Shown here: positions 8,587 through 17,873 of the stretch, piece after piece
Position numbering within the stretch: the stretch's first letter is position 1
Layout of the letters: the number at the start of each line of letters is the position of its first letter
Origin: Sphingomonas taxi
Lineage (GTDB): Bacteria; Pseudomonadota; Alphaproteobacteria; Sphingomonadales; Sphingomonadaceae
Direction of reading: 5' to 3'
NCBI GenBank assembly: GCA_003243195.1
Contig: QFQI01000006.1
Span: 62,001 to 126,000, forward strand
DNA length: 64,000 nt
Program-made: the position numbers and the translations under genes
Notes under the pieces: model-generated
Told to the model about the DNA's origin: nothing
The model's input: only the letters and a program-made list of their open reading frames with translations
The model's database searches: none

Positions 8587-8625
8587 ATGCGGCGGGCTTT
8601 GTACGATTCTCTCCGGCCTTCGCGG

Positions 8626-9180
8626 TCAGCCGCGGCAGTCCTCGATCACCCGCGCGAACTCGGCCCACGGCGGCAGCACCAGCGGTGCGGCGCCGGGCTG
8701 TTCCACCGTGAAGCGCCCGCGCGTGAACGCCATCGCGTCCAGCAGCCGGTCGTCCACCGCGAAGCGCGCGGTCGCGGCCGGTATCGTGCCCGCGACCGGC
8801 TGCGTCGCCACCGTGCGGGTGGTGGCGCTGGTGCGGATCGTGAAGGGCGCGGGCGCGCCCCCCGGGCGTGACAACAGCAGCGCGCGCGCCGCGCGGTCGC
8901 AGCGCAGCTCCAGCCGCACCGGCTGTCCGAACGACGCGCGGCTGCCGGTCGCATCGCGGGTGTAGCGCCACCCGCCCGGCGTCCATGGCCAGTCCTGCCA
9001 GTCGGCGGCGAGTGGCGGCGGCGGTGTCGGGGCGGGCGGGGGCGGCGCCGGGGCTGGTGCGGGCGGCACCGCACGCGGCACGCATCCGGCGACGGCCAGC
9101 GCGATGCCGGCCACGATGGCGAGCGGGCAAACGGAGCGCGGGCGGACGGAAAGCGGGCGGATCGCGGGAACGTGGGTCAC
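8626..9180 (-). CDS. Putative lipoprotein of unknown function
   Basis: From a GTG at 9180 the product is 184 residues. A hydrophobic stretch (residues 19-32) ends in the lipobox AVAG-C33, predicting lipid attachment and membrane anchoring. A proline/alanine-rich linker (about 36-58) leads to a folded domain with two further cysteines (in ELRCDRAA and near the C-terminus, EDCRG), which could form a disulfide. I do not recognise the family. The frame also opens further upstream, but the signal sequence argues for a start near 9180; no clear ribosome-binding site confirms it. Confidence 0.7.
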   Translation of the reverse strand: MTHVPAIRPLSVRPRSVCPLAIVAGIALAVAGCVPRAVPPAPAPAPPPPAPTPPPPLAADWQDWPWTPGGWRYTRDATGSRASFGQPVRLELRCDRAARALLLSRPGGAPAPFTIRTSATTRTVATQPVAGTIPAATARFAVDDRLLDAMAFTRGRFTVEQPGAAPLVLPPWAEFARVIEDCRG

Positions 9181-9299
9181 CGCGCCGCTATGGCGGATCG
9201 TCCCCGCCGGCTCAACCGCCGCGCCGGCGCCACCCCCGGAACCGCCGCGCCCGGACGACGGTTCACCGCGCAACGATCATTTCGGAAAGGGAGCCGATC

Positions 9300-9668
9300 A
9301 TGGCTGAGGAAGCGCCGACCCAGATTCTCGTGCACGCCAATCTGGGCGAGTCCATGAAGGTGGACACGCGCGACGGCGACCATCTGGGCGCGGTGCACGC
9401 GTTCATGGTCCACAAGGGCACGGGCCGCACGACGCACGCCGTGCTGAGCCTGGGCGGCTTCCTGGGCATCGGCAAGAGCTTCTATCCGCTGCCCTTCGCG
9501 CTGTTGCAGTTCGATCCGGTTCGCGACCGCTATGTGGTGACGATCGACCGCCGGCTGCTGGAGGGCGGGCCGAGCTGGGCGAACAATGCGCCGGTGTTCG
9601 ACCAGGCCTATGCCGATCGCGTCGCGAGCTACTATCAGGTGCAGGGCGAAAACCTGAACGTCGCATAG
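9300..9668 (+). CDS. PRC-barrel domain protein
   Basis: A 122-residue soluble protein starting at ATG 9300 behind a GGGAG ribosome-binding site. Residues about 18-90 fit a PRC-barrel-like fold (VDTRDGDHLGAVHAFMV, then LSLGGFLGIGKSFYPLPF). Such small single-domain proteins are common in alphaproteobacteria, but their role is mostly unknown; several are stress-associated. A short interrupted gene follows 11 bp downstream and may have been its operon partner. Confidence 0.8.
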   Translation: MAEEAPTQILVHANLGESMKVDTRDGDHLGAVHAFMVHKGTGRTTHAVLSLGGFLGIGKSFYPLPFALLQFDPVRDRYVVTIDRRLLEGGPSWANNAPVFDQAYADRVASYYQVQGENLNVA

Positions 9669-9679
9669 GAGCGGGACCG

Positions 9680-9823
9680 ATGACCGATCGCAAGGACAAT
9701 GACGTGCAGGAGGCGACGTAGGAGTTGCTGACCGATCCCGACGCGCCGGACAAGGGCAACAGCGCCCCGCCGCCGCAGACGATCGACGCGGAGCCGCGGG
9801 AGGATCGCCCGCCGCCACGGTGA
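9680..9823 (+). pseudogene. Small gene interrupted by an in-frame amber codon
   Basis: ATG at 9680, preceded by a good GGAGCG ribosome-binding site, opens a frame that meets TAG at 9719-9721 after 13 codons. The same frame then continues for 33 codons (starting ELLTDPDAPDKG) to TGA at 9821. Composition on both sides is coding-like: charged, proline-rich and hydrophilic. A single C-to-T change from CAG (Gln) would create this amber codon, so a 47-residue gene was probably present. Sequencing error or readthrough are alternatives. The intact protein would have no recognised domain. Confidence 0.5.
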
Positions 9824-9854
9824 TGGGGGGACGTGTCGCCGCGACCGGGCCGCG

Positions 9855-10634
9855 CTACGGCGGCGACCCCGCGTCCGGGACCGTCTGGCGTCGCTGCCCC
9901 GGCTCCGCGACGATCACCCATTCGTGGTTCTCCAGCAGCCATGCCGGCACCGGGCGGCCGTCGGCATCGCGCGACGGCGCGTATCGGAAGCGACGCTGGA
10001 TCAGGCGGCAGGTCGTCGCATCCAGCGTGGCATTGCCGCTGCTTCGCGTCACCTCGCAATCACGCACGCGGCCGTCGCTCCATACCAGGAACTTGACCGA
10101 GACGATGCCCTGGAAGCCGGCCTCTCCCAGTTCGCGCGGATAGTCGGCGTCGGTCAGCCGGCCGCGTTTCCACACCGGCGGGGTTTCCGCGCCGCCGTCT
10201 CCGCCGTCCCCGTCGCCCCGGCCGCCGCTGCCCGTGCCATCGCCGACGCCGCCCGCGCCGGTGCCCGGACCCGAGCGTGGTGCGGCACCCTGCGTCGCCT
10301 GATCGCCCGCGAACGGTGTCAGCGCCACCGTGACCGGGGGCGGGGGCACCGGCACGACGACGACCGGCCGGGGCGCGGCAACCGCCGTCGCCTGCGAGCG
10401 CCGATTCGCCGGCGCGGCGCGGCCGGACGGGCGCAACGTGGCGACGTGCCGGGGCACGACGCGCGCCGGCGGGGGCGGAGGCGGATCGACGCGGAACAAC
10501 GCCAGCCCGGCATCCACCTTCGCCCGCACCGCGTCACCCGCGAGACCGAGCAACAGCCCCCAGCCGAGCGCCGTCGTCAGCGCCGCCGCGGCCAGCGCCG
10601 ATCCGATCCGTTCGCGTTTCGCCTGCGCGTACAT
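9855..10634 (-). CDS. TonB-family protein (energy transducer)
   Basis: A 259-residue protein with the architecture of TonB: short cytoplasmic N-terminus, one membrane helix (about residues 12-36), a proline- and glycine-rich periplasmic spacer (about 48-165), and a C-terminal TonB-type domain with YPRELGEAGFQG and VSVKFLVWSDGRVRDCEV. TonB links the inner-membrane proton motive force to outer-membrane receptors such as the one at 811-3240. No ExbB/ExbD genes adjoin it, so it is probably an accessory TonB. The ATG at 10634 places the membrane segment correctly; the frame is open further upstream. Confidence 0.85.
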   Translation of the reverse strand: MYAQAKRERIGSALAAAALTTALGWGLLLGLAGDAVRAKVDAGLALFRVDPPPPPPARVVPRHVATLRPSGRAAPANRRSQATAVAAPRPVVVVPVPPPPVTVALTPFAGDQATQGAAPRSGPGTGAGGVGDGTGSGGRGDGDGGDGGAETPPVWKRGRLTDADYPRELGEAGFQGIVSVKFLVWSDGRVRDCEVTRSSGNATLDATTCRLIQRRFRYAPSRDADGRPVPAWLLENHEWVIVAEPGQRRQTVPDAGSPP

Positions 10635-10748
10635 GCCGCAGGGATATGGGGCGCCGGCGCTGAACCGCGAGTGAGTGACGGCCGATATCGTGCGGGCGGG
10701 CCATTTCCGCGGCATCGTGTCACTGGCCCCACCTGATGCGAGGCGCGG

Positions 10749-12932
<2,184 letters not shown>

Positions 12933-12975
12933 GCGCGGCAATATGGGCGCGGTACGGGAAGGGGAAAAGGGCGCG

Positions 12976-13017
12976 TTGACCCGCGCCGGCTATGCAGCTA
13001 TTGAGAGTCAATCGCAA
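12976..13017 (+). promoter_or_regulatory. Promoter with overlapping Fur-type iron box
   Basis: TTGACC at 12976-12981 is a near-perfect -35 element, and 17 bp later lies TATTGA (12999-13004), a weak -10. The latter is overlapped by TTGAGAGTCAATCGCAA (13001-13017). Its core matches 12 of 15 positions of the palindrome TGAGAATCATTCTCA, the classical Fur box core. A repressor bound there would block the promoter. Fur itself is inferred. Confidence 0.5.
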
Positions 13018-13030
13018 ATCGAGGTGTCCC

Positions 13031-13462
13031 ATGTACCGCTTCGTCGACCGGCTGCCCTCCAACCTTGACGAGCACCACCATTTCCTGATCGGCGCGATGC
13101 GGCAATGGACCAATGCGGCGCGCGCCGGACGCTGCCCGTGCGCGGCGCTCGCCCCCGGCTTCGCATGGCGCGGGGTCGCGCCGGCGCTGCCGGATTTCAC
13201 GGCGCTGATGGCGCTGCTCGACGGGCATGCCGCGCGCTGGCTGCGGTTCGGGATGCCGGGTGCGGAGCATGTCACCGCCGACGAGGCGGTGCTGCTGGCG
13301 CTGTTCGCCGCCGCGCTCGACGGCGATGCACTGGCGGTGCGGCGGATCGCGGCGACGCTGGTGGCGGATATCACCCCGCCGGCCGCGATCCGTCGGATGG
13401 CGACCGCGGCGGAATGGGTGGCGCTGCGCTTCGTGCAGGCGCCGCTGGTGCAGCGCGATTGA
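13031..13462 (+). CDS. Conserved small protein of unknown function, possibly iron-regulated
   Basis: A 143-residue protein beginning MYRFVDRLPSNLDEHHH at ATG 13031, with GAGGTG as ribosome-binding site. It is soluble and helical in appearance, rich in alanine and tryptophan, with a histidine cluster at residues 14-16 and a cysteine pair in GRCPCAAL. I do not recognise a domain; the histidines and cysteines could bind a metal, but this is speculative. A Fur-type box overlaps its promoter, and the next gene is a ferredoxin-NADP reductase, both fitting an iron or redox connection. Confidence 0.7.
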   Translation: MYRFVDRLPSNLDEHHHFLIGAMRQWTNAARAGRCPCAALAPGFAWRGVAPALPDFTALMALLDGHAARWLRFGMPGAEHVTADEAVLLALFAAALDGDALAVRRIAATLVADITPPAAIRRMATAAEWVALRFVQAPLVQRD

Positions 13463-13570
13463 ACCGCCCACCTTGCCGGTGCCCAAGCCCAGCTATGGTT
13501 GACCGCGCCCGGCGCGCGCCATAATGCGCGCCATTCGCAAAAATCCTCATTCTCCGAAACCGGATCGCCG

Positions 13571-14401
13571 ATGACCGACCTCCGCGCGCCAGTGCTTATC
13601 CCCGAGTCCGCCGCCTTTGCCAGCGTGACGGTGAAATGGGTGCATCACTGGAACGAGCATCTGTTCAGTTTCGCGGTGGAGCGCCCGGCGTCGTTCCGCT
13701 TCCGCTCCGGCGAGTTCGTGATGATCGGCCTGCCCGGCGAGCCGACGGGCGACGGCAAGCCCCCCAAGCCGGTGATGCGCGCCTATTCGATCGCCAGCCC
13801 GTCCTGGGCCGAGGAGCTGGAGTTCCTGTCGATCAAGGTGCCCGGCGGCCCGCTGACCGGGCGGTTGCAGGCGGTGGAGCCGGGCGACCAGTTGTACCTC
13901 GGCAAGAAGCCGACGGGGACGCTGGTGCTCGACGCGCTGCTGGGCGGCAAGCGGCTGTTCCTGCTGTCGACCGGCACCGGGCTTGCGCCGTTCCTCAGCG
14001 TCGCGCGCGATCCGGACGTGTACGAGCGGTTCGAGCAGGTGGTGATCGTCCATGGCACCCGCCGCGTCGACGATCTCGCCTGCCGCGAGATGCTGGAGGC
14101 GCGGCTCGCCGATGACCCGCTGGTCAGCGAACAGGCGGCGACGCAATTCCATTATCTGCCCGCCGTGACCCGCGAGGATTTCCACACCACCGGCCGCATC
14201 CCGGCGCTGATCGAGAGCGGGCGGCTGTTCCAGGGGCTGGAGGGCGACGCGCGCTTCGATCCCGAGAACGATCGCGTAATGCTGTGCGGCTCCACCGCGA
14301 TGATCCGCGAGATCGCGGCGATGCTGGAGCAGCAGGGACTGGTCGAAGGCTCCAACGCCAGCCCCGGCCAGTTCGTGATCGAGCGCGCCTTCGTCGGTTG
14401 A
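13571..14401 (+). CDS. fpr: Ferredoxin--NADP(+) reductase
   Basis: Transfers electrons between NADPH and ferredoxin or flavodoxin through FAD; in bacteria it supports oxidative-stress responses and iron-sulfur chemistry. The 276-residue product begins MTDLRAPVLIPESAAF. The FAD-binding motif RAYSIAS, the pyrophosphate segment KVPGGPLTGRL, the NADP-binding GTGLAPFLSV, and the C-terminal MLCGSTAMI and IERAFVG segments are all present and in order. Length and C-terminus fit the bacterial subclass with an extended aromatic-containing tail. A [2Fe-2S] ferredoxin that could be a partner is encoded at 36741-37058. Confidence 0.95.
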   Translation: MTDLRAPVLIPESAAFASVTVKWVHHWNEHLFSFAVERPASFRFRSGEFVMIGLPGEPTGDGKPPKPVMRAYSIASPSWAEELEFLSIKVPGGPLTGRLQAVEPGDQLYLGKKPTGTLVLDALLGGKRLFLLSTGTGLAPFLSVARDPDVYERFEQVVIVHGTRRVDDLACREMLEARLADDPLVSEQAATQFHYLPAVTREDFHTTGRIPALIESGRLFQGLEGDARFDPENDRVMLCGSTAMIREIAAMLEQQGLVEGSNASPGQFVIERAFVG

Positions 14402-14416
14402 GGCGACATCGCCGAA

Positions 14417-14480
14417 CCCCCGGGGAGTGGAACCCGGGGGGATGACGACGGGCGCGAAGCGGCGCGCGTCGTTGCGCGCC
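14417..14480. terminator. Two hairpins between convergent fpr and ROK kinase genes
   Basis: CCCCCGGG (14417-14424) pairs with CCCGGGGG (14433-14440), and GGCGCGC (14461-14467) pairs with GCGCGCC (14474-14480). Both are perfect GC stems in a convergent gap. Neither has a T-run. Confidence 0.45.
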
Positions 14481-14531
14481 TGACGCGGCGAACGTCATGT
14501 CCGACGCGCCGCGCCACTCCCGCGCCGTTCG

Positions 14532-15449
14532 TCACCCGGCCATGACATCCACCCCCAACCGATCCTCCAGCGCCAGCGCGCCCAGCACCACGGCGCCGAG
14601 CGGCCCGGCATTGCCACCCAGCGCCGCGGGAACGATGAACGTGTCCATGTCCGCCACCGCCGGCAGCGCGACATAGCCGTTCAGGCTGGCCGCGGTCGCG
14701 GCGCGCAGCCGTGGCAGCAGCCACGGATTGCCGACCATCACCCCGCCGCCCAGCACGATGCGGCGCGGCACGCCGGTCAGCGTCAGCGTCGCGAACAGCG
14801 AGGACAGCGCGCCCACCACCGTTTCCCATGCCGGGTGGTCGGCGGGCAGATCCTCGCCCTTGATGCCCGTGCGCGCGGCGATCGCCGGGCCGGCCGCCAG
14901 CCCTTCCACGCAGGCGCCGTGATAGGGGCATACCCCCGCCCAGTCGTCGCCGGGCAGGCGCGGCGGGCGGACGTGGCCGAATTCGGAATGGGTGAGGCCG
15001 TCGACCGGGCGTCCGTGCGCGATCATGCCCGCGCCGACGCCGGTGCCGACCGTGACATAGGCCAGGTCGGTCAGACCCTGACCCGCGCCCCAGCGCGCCT
15101 CCGCCATTGCCGCGCCCACCACGTCGCTGTGGAAGCCGACCGGCACGTCGTAGCGCGCCGCCAGCCGCCGCGCGATGTCGGTCCCCGCCCAGTGCGGCTT
15201 GGGGGTCGAGGTGATCTTGCCGTAATCGGCCGATTGCGGGTCGATCGAAACGGGTCCGAAGCTGGCGATGCCGATCGCGCCGAAGCCGCGCCACTTGTCC
15301 AGCGCCGCCTCCAGCGCGGGCAGCGTCTCCTCCGGCCGGGTGGTCGGCACGCGCACTTCCTCCAGGATCGCGTCCGGGCCGCTGGAGAGCACCGCGATGC
15401 ACTTGGTGCCGCCCAGTTCCACGCCCGCGATCAACGGCAATTGCGCCAT
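14532..15449 (-). CDS. ROK-family sugar kinase, probably fructokinase
   Basis: Phosphorylates a hexose using ATP. The 305-residue protein opens with the ROK phosphate-binding motif (GVELGGTKCIAVL, residues 9-21), has a second nucleotide motif VTVGTGVGAGMI, and the ROK zinc site formed by the GHVRPP histidine and CPYHGACVEGL. The early glutamate in VELGGTK and the CPYHGAC spacing are typical of bacterial fructokinases in the ROK family, so fructose is the likeliest substrate, but specificity cannot be read reliably. It begins one base after the stop of an upstream MarR gene, so the two are co-transcribed. Confidence 0.85.
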   Translation of the reverse strand: MAQLPLIAGVELGGTKCIAVLSSGPDAILEEVRVPTTRPEETLPALEAALDKWRGFGAIGIASFGPVSIDPQSADYGKITSTPKPHWAGTDIARRLAARYDVPVGFHSDVVGAAMAEARWGAGQGLTDLAYVTVGTGVGAGMIAHGRPVDGLTHSEFGHVRPPRLPGDDWAGVCPYHGACVEGLAAGPAIAARTGIKGEDLPADHPAWETVVGALSSLFATLTLTGVPRRIVLGGGVMVGNPWLLPRLRAATAASLNGYVALPAVADMDTFIVPAALGGNAGPLGAVVLGALALEDRLGVDVMAG

Positions 15450-15893
15450 TCAGTCTTCCTCCTCGGCCGCGGCGTCGATCCGCCGCAGCATGTCCGTGAA
15501 TTGCGCCAGCTCGTCCGTCGTGAAGCGGCCGAAGATGCGACGCTCCAGCGCTACCGCCTGTGGCGCGACCTGCGCGTACAGCCTTTCGCCGGCCGCGCTC
15601 AAGCGCAGATGGTGCGAGCGGCGGTCGCTGGCATTGGGCGTGCGACCCAGCAGCTCGCGCGCCGTCAGCGCGATGGCGGCGCGGCTGACCGTCACCTTGT
15701 CCATCCGGCTGCGTTCGCACAATTGCGCCTGCGTGATCGGCGCATGTTCCGCGATCAGCGTGACCAGTCGCCATTCCGGAATCGTGAGGCCGAACAATGC
15801 GTCATAGGCGCGCGCGATCCGCCCGCTGACGCGGTTCGACGTGACCGACAGCAGGTAGGGCAGGAAATGATCGAGGTCCAAACGTTCGGTCAT
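15450..15893 (-). CDS. MarR-family transcriptional regulator
   Basis: A 147-residue winged-helix dimeric regulator. The N-terminal helix (LDHFLPYLLSVTSNRV) and the central helix-turn-helix with wing (ITQAQLCERSRMDKVTVSRA, then GRTPNASDRRSHHLRLSAAG) are typical, including the conserved DRR-x-H wing. It precedes the ROK kinase with no gap and diverges from an alpha/beta hydrolase. A 21-bp inverted repeat lies in the divergent region, so it probably regulates itself and perhaps the hydrolase. The effector is unknown. Confidence 0.92.
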   Translation of the reverse strand: MTERLDLDHFLPYLLSVTSNRVSGRIARAYDALFGLTIPEWRLVTLIAEHAPITQAQLCERSRMDKVTVSRAAIALTARELLGRTPNASDRRSHHLRLSAAGERLYAQVAPQAVALERRIFGRFTTDELAQFTDMLRRIDAAAEEED

Positions 15894-15945
15894 GGGACAC
15901 CTGCGCTAACACGGGATCGCGGGGAGCGGAACTGAGCGGTGAAAT

Positions 15946-15966
15946 GTTGCATTAATGTTACGCAAC
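15946..15966. promoter_or_regulatory. Inverted repeat, likely MarR operator
   Basis: GTTGC (15946-15950) and GCAAC (15962-15966) frame an AT-rich centre ATTAATGTTAC, lying 53 bp from the MarR start and 60 bp from the hydrolase start. Size, symmetry and position are typical of a MarR operator controlling both directions. Confidence 0.5.
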
Positions 15967-16025
15967 TAGGATGGTGACAGCAATAAACGGCATGACGCGT
16001 TCGTGGTGGCGCGACGGAGCAGGTG

Positions 16026-16934
16026 ATGACGTTGGTACGCGCGAACGGGATTGATATCGATTACGAGGAACACGGGCCGCGGGATGGCCCGGTCGTCCTG
16101 CTGGTGATGGGGCTGGGCGCGCAACTGGTGCGCTGGCCGCTGGCGATGGTGGAGGCGCTGGCGGCGCGCGGCTACCGGGTGATCCGCTTCGACAATCGCG
16201 ACGTCGGCCTGTCCAGCAAGTTCGATCACCTCGATCCGCCGCATATCGTGTGGACCGCGATGCAGATGCAGTTCGGACGCACGCCGGCGGTGCCGTACAC
16301 GCTGACCGACATGGCGCAGGACGCGATCGGGCTGATGGATGCGCTGGCGATCGGGCGCGCCCACGTCGTCGGCGCGTCGATGGGCGGGATGATCGCGCAG
16401 CTCATGGCGGCGGGCTGGCCGGATCGCGTCGAGACGCTGACGTCGATCATGTCGACCACCGGCCATCCCGGCTGCTCGCGCCCGACGATGCGGACCACCG
16501 CGCTGCTGCTGCGTCACCCGCGCAGCGACGATATCGAGGCGATCGTGGCGCACGGCACGATGGCGGGGCGCGCGGTCGGCGGCCGCTTTCCGATGGAGGA
16601 TGCGATCATGGCGGAGCGGATCCGCGCCGAGACGCTGCGCAACCGCTGTCCCGCCGGTTTCCTGCGCCAGATGGCGGCGATCATCGCCGATGGCGACCGC
16701 ACCGCGCGGCTGCGCACGATCAACGCGCCGACGCTGGTGATCCACGGCAGCGACGATCCACTGGTGCCGCCCAGTGGCGGGCGCGAGACGGCGCGTGCGA
16801 TTCCGGGCGCGCGGCTGCTGGAAATCGACGGCATGGGCCACACGCTGCCGCCGCCGCTGGTGCCGCGGATCGTGGACGCGATCGACGGCCATATCCGCAT
16901 GGACCACCATGGCGGCGCGGCACGCGCGGCGTAA
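16026..16934 (+). CDS. Alpha/beta-fold hydrolase
   Basis: A 302-residue cytoplasmic esterase- or lipase-like enzyme. The catalytic triad is visible: nucleophile S118 in GASMGG, acid D243 or D244 in HGSDDPL, and H272 in GMGHT. The oxyanion region LVMGLGAQL and the RFDNRDVGLSS segment match the family of tricorn-peptidase-like and aromatic-ester hydrolases. ATG 16026 is preferred over the GTG one codon earlier, with a GGAG ribosome-binding site upstream. The substrate is unknown. It diverges from a MarR gene across a palindromic operator, suggesting control by a small aromatic or lipophilic signal. Confidence 0.9.
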   Translation: MTLVRANGIDIDYEEHGPRDGPVVLLVMGLGAQLVRWPLAMVEALAARGYRVIRFDNRDVGLSSKFDHLDPPHIVWTAMQMQFGRTPAVPYTLTDMAQDAIGLMDALAIGRAHVVGASMGGMIAQLMAAGWPDRVETLTSIMSTTGHPGCSRPTMRTTALLLRHPRSDDIEAIVAHGTMAGRAVGGRFPMEDAIMAERIRAETLRNRCPAGFLRQMAAIIADGDRTARLRTINAPTLVIHGSDDPLVPPSGGRETARAIPGARLLEIDGMGHTLPPPLVPRIVDAIDGHIRMDHHGGAARAA

Positions 16935-17004
16935 CGACGGCGGGGGCGCCCGCCACCGGCAGCTTCGTCATGACCGCGCCGCGCGCAGCGGCGGATCGCC
17001 CCCG

Positions 17005-17787
17005 CTACGCCCGCGCCGCCACGGGCCTGGCCTGCGCACGCATCGCCGCGCCGATCAGGCCGAAGCCCAGGATCATCATCGCCCATGTCGCCGGCTCCGG
17101 CACGCCGCCGCCGACGCTGAGCCGCGTCGGCGCGAGCGACAGCCGGGTCGCGCTGTATTCGCTGCCGCCGGAATAGGCGACAAGATCGTAGCTCGTCGCG
17201 AAGCTGCCGGTGCCCGTCACCGCATAGCTACCCGGCTGACGATAGTCCGGCACGGTGAAATCGGCGCTGCGCAGCGTGAAATCCAGCGCGTCGGCCATAT
17301 TGCGGAAGAACAGGCCGGGGCTGTTGTCGAAGCTCCGGTAGCCGCCGAACAGCGACAATTGGCGCGCGCCGGCATCCTTGACGATCCCGCCCCGGTCATC
17401 CTCGGTCCAGGTGGAGCCGAAACATTCGCCGATCTCCGGGTAGCAGGTCGGCTCCTGCTTCCGCTCGCCGGTGCGGATCGCGTAGCTGATGCCGTTGATC
17501 GTCAGCGTCGCGGTGACCGGCGGGCGCGTGCCGGGCTGCACCAGCCCGCCGCCCTGCGCCGACGATCCGGTTGCGCTGGCCGCATACAAGGCGGTGGGCA
17601 GGGCGTCGTCGACCTCGAAGCTGGCCGAAAAGGCGCGGCCGATCACATCGTCGCCGAACGTCGCATTGCCTTCATTCCCGCCGCCGACGACGGTGCCGGT
17701 CACGACATAGGTGAAGATCGCCGCCGTGGCGGGACCGCCGACAAGGCTGGTGGTGAGCGTCGCCAGTCCGAACAGAATCCGCCGCAT
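17005..17787 (-). CDS. PEP-CTERM sorting-domain protein
   Basis: A 260-residue exported protein. Residues 1-22 are a signal peptide (MRRILFGLATLTTSL, cleavage after PATAA). The C-terminus has the exosortase signal: VPEPATWAMMILGFG, a hydrophobic helix, then arginines (MRAQARPVAARA). The mature part is a beta-rich domain with one likely disulfide (CYPEIGEC). Exosortase cuts at the PEP motif and attaches or releases the protein at the surface. The gene follows the exosortase-associated ligase and decarboxylase on the same strand with an 86-bp gap; TAACATATT in that gap could hold a separate promoter. Function of the mature domain is unknown. Confidence 0.88.
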   Translation of the reverse strand: MRRILFGLATLTTSLVGGPATAAIFTYVVTGTVVGGGNEGNATFGDDVIGRAFSASFEVDDALPTALYAASATGSSAQGGGLVQPGTRPPVTATLTINGISYAIRTGERKQEPTCYPEIGECFGSTWTEDDRGGIVKDAGARQLSLFGGYRSFDNSPGLFFRNMADALDFTLRSADFTVPDYRQPGSYAVTGTGSFATSYDLVAYSGGSEYSATRLSLAPTRLSVGGGVPEPATWAMMILGFGLIGAAMRAQARPVAARA

Positions 17788-17873
17788 GACCTCTCTCCGC
17801 GCTGCGCCACCCGCCGCCATGCCGCCGGTCGGGTCGCCTGCGCGCCGACACTAACATATTGGGATGACGGGCG

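Larger units (their letters stand above)
8008..8625. other. Long region without a conventional gene
   Basis: Over 600 bp between fumarase and the lipoprotein gene contain only frames with poor composition. Minus-strand features do stand out: a palindrome (8574-8586), an 18-codon frame with an exceptional ribosome-binding site (8437-8493), a short hairpin GGAGG/CCTCC (8402-8417) and a longer hairpin (8284-8319). A second minus-strand frame, 8364-8260 (34 codons), follows a GGAGG but has no recognisable product. Together they suggest a small transcript reading leftward. Confidence 0.4.
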
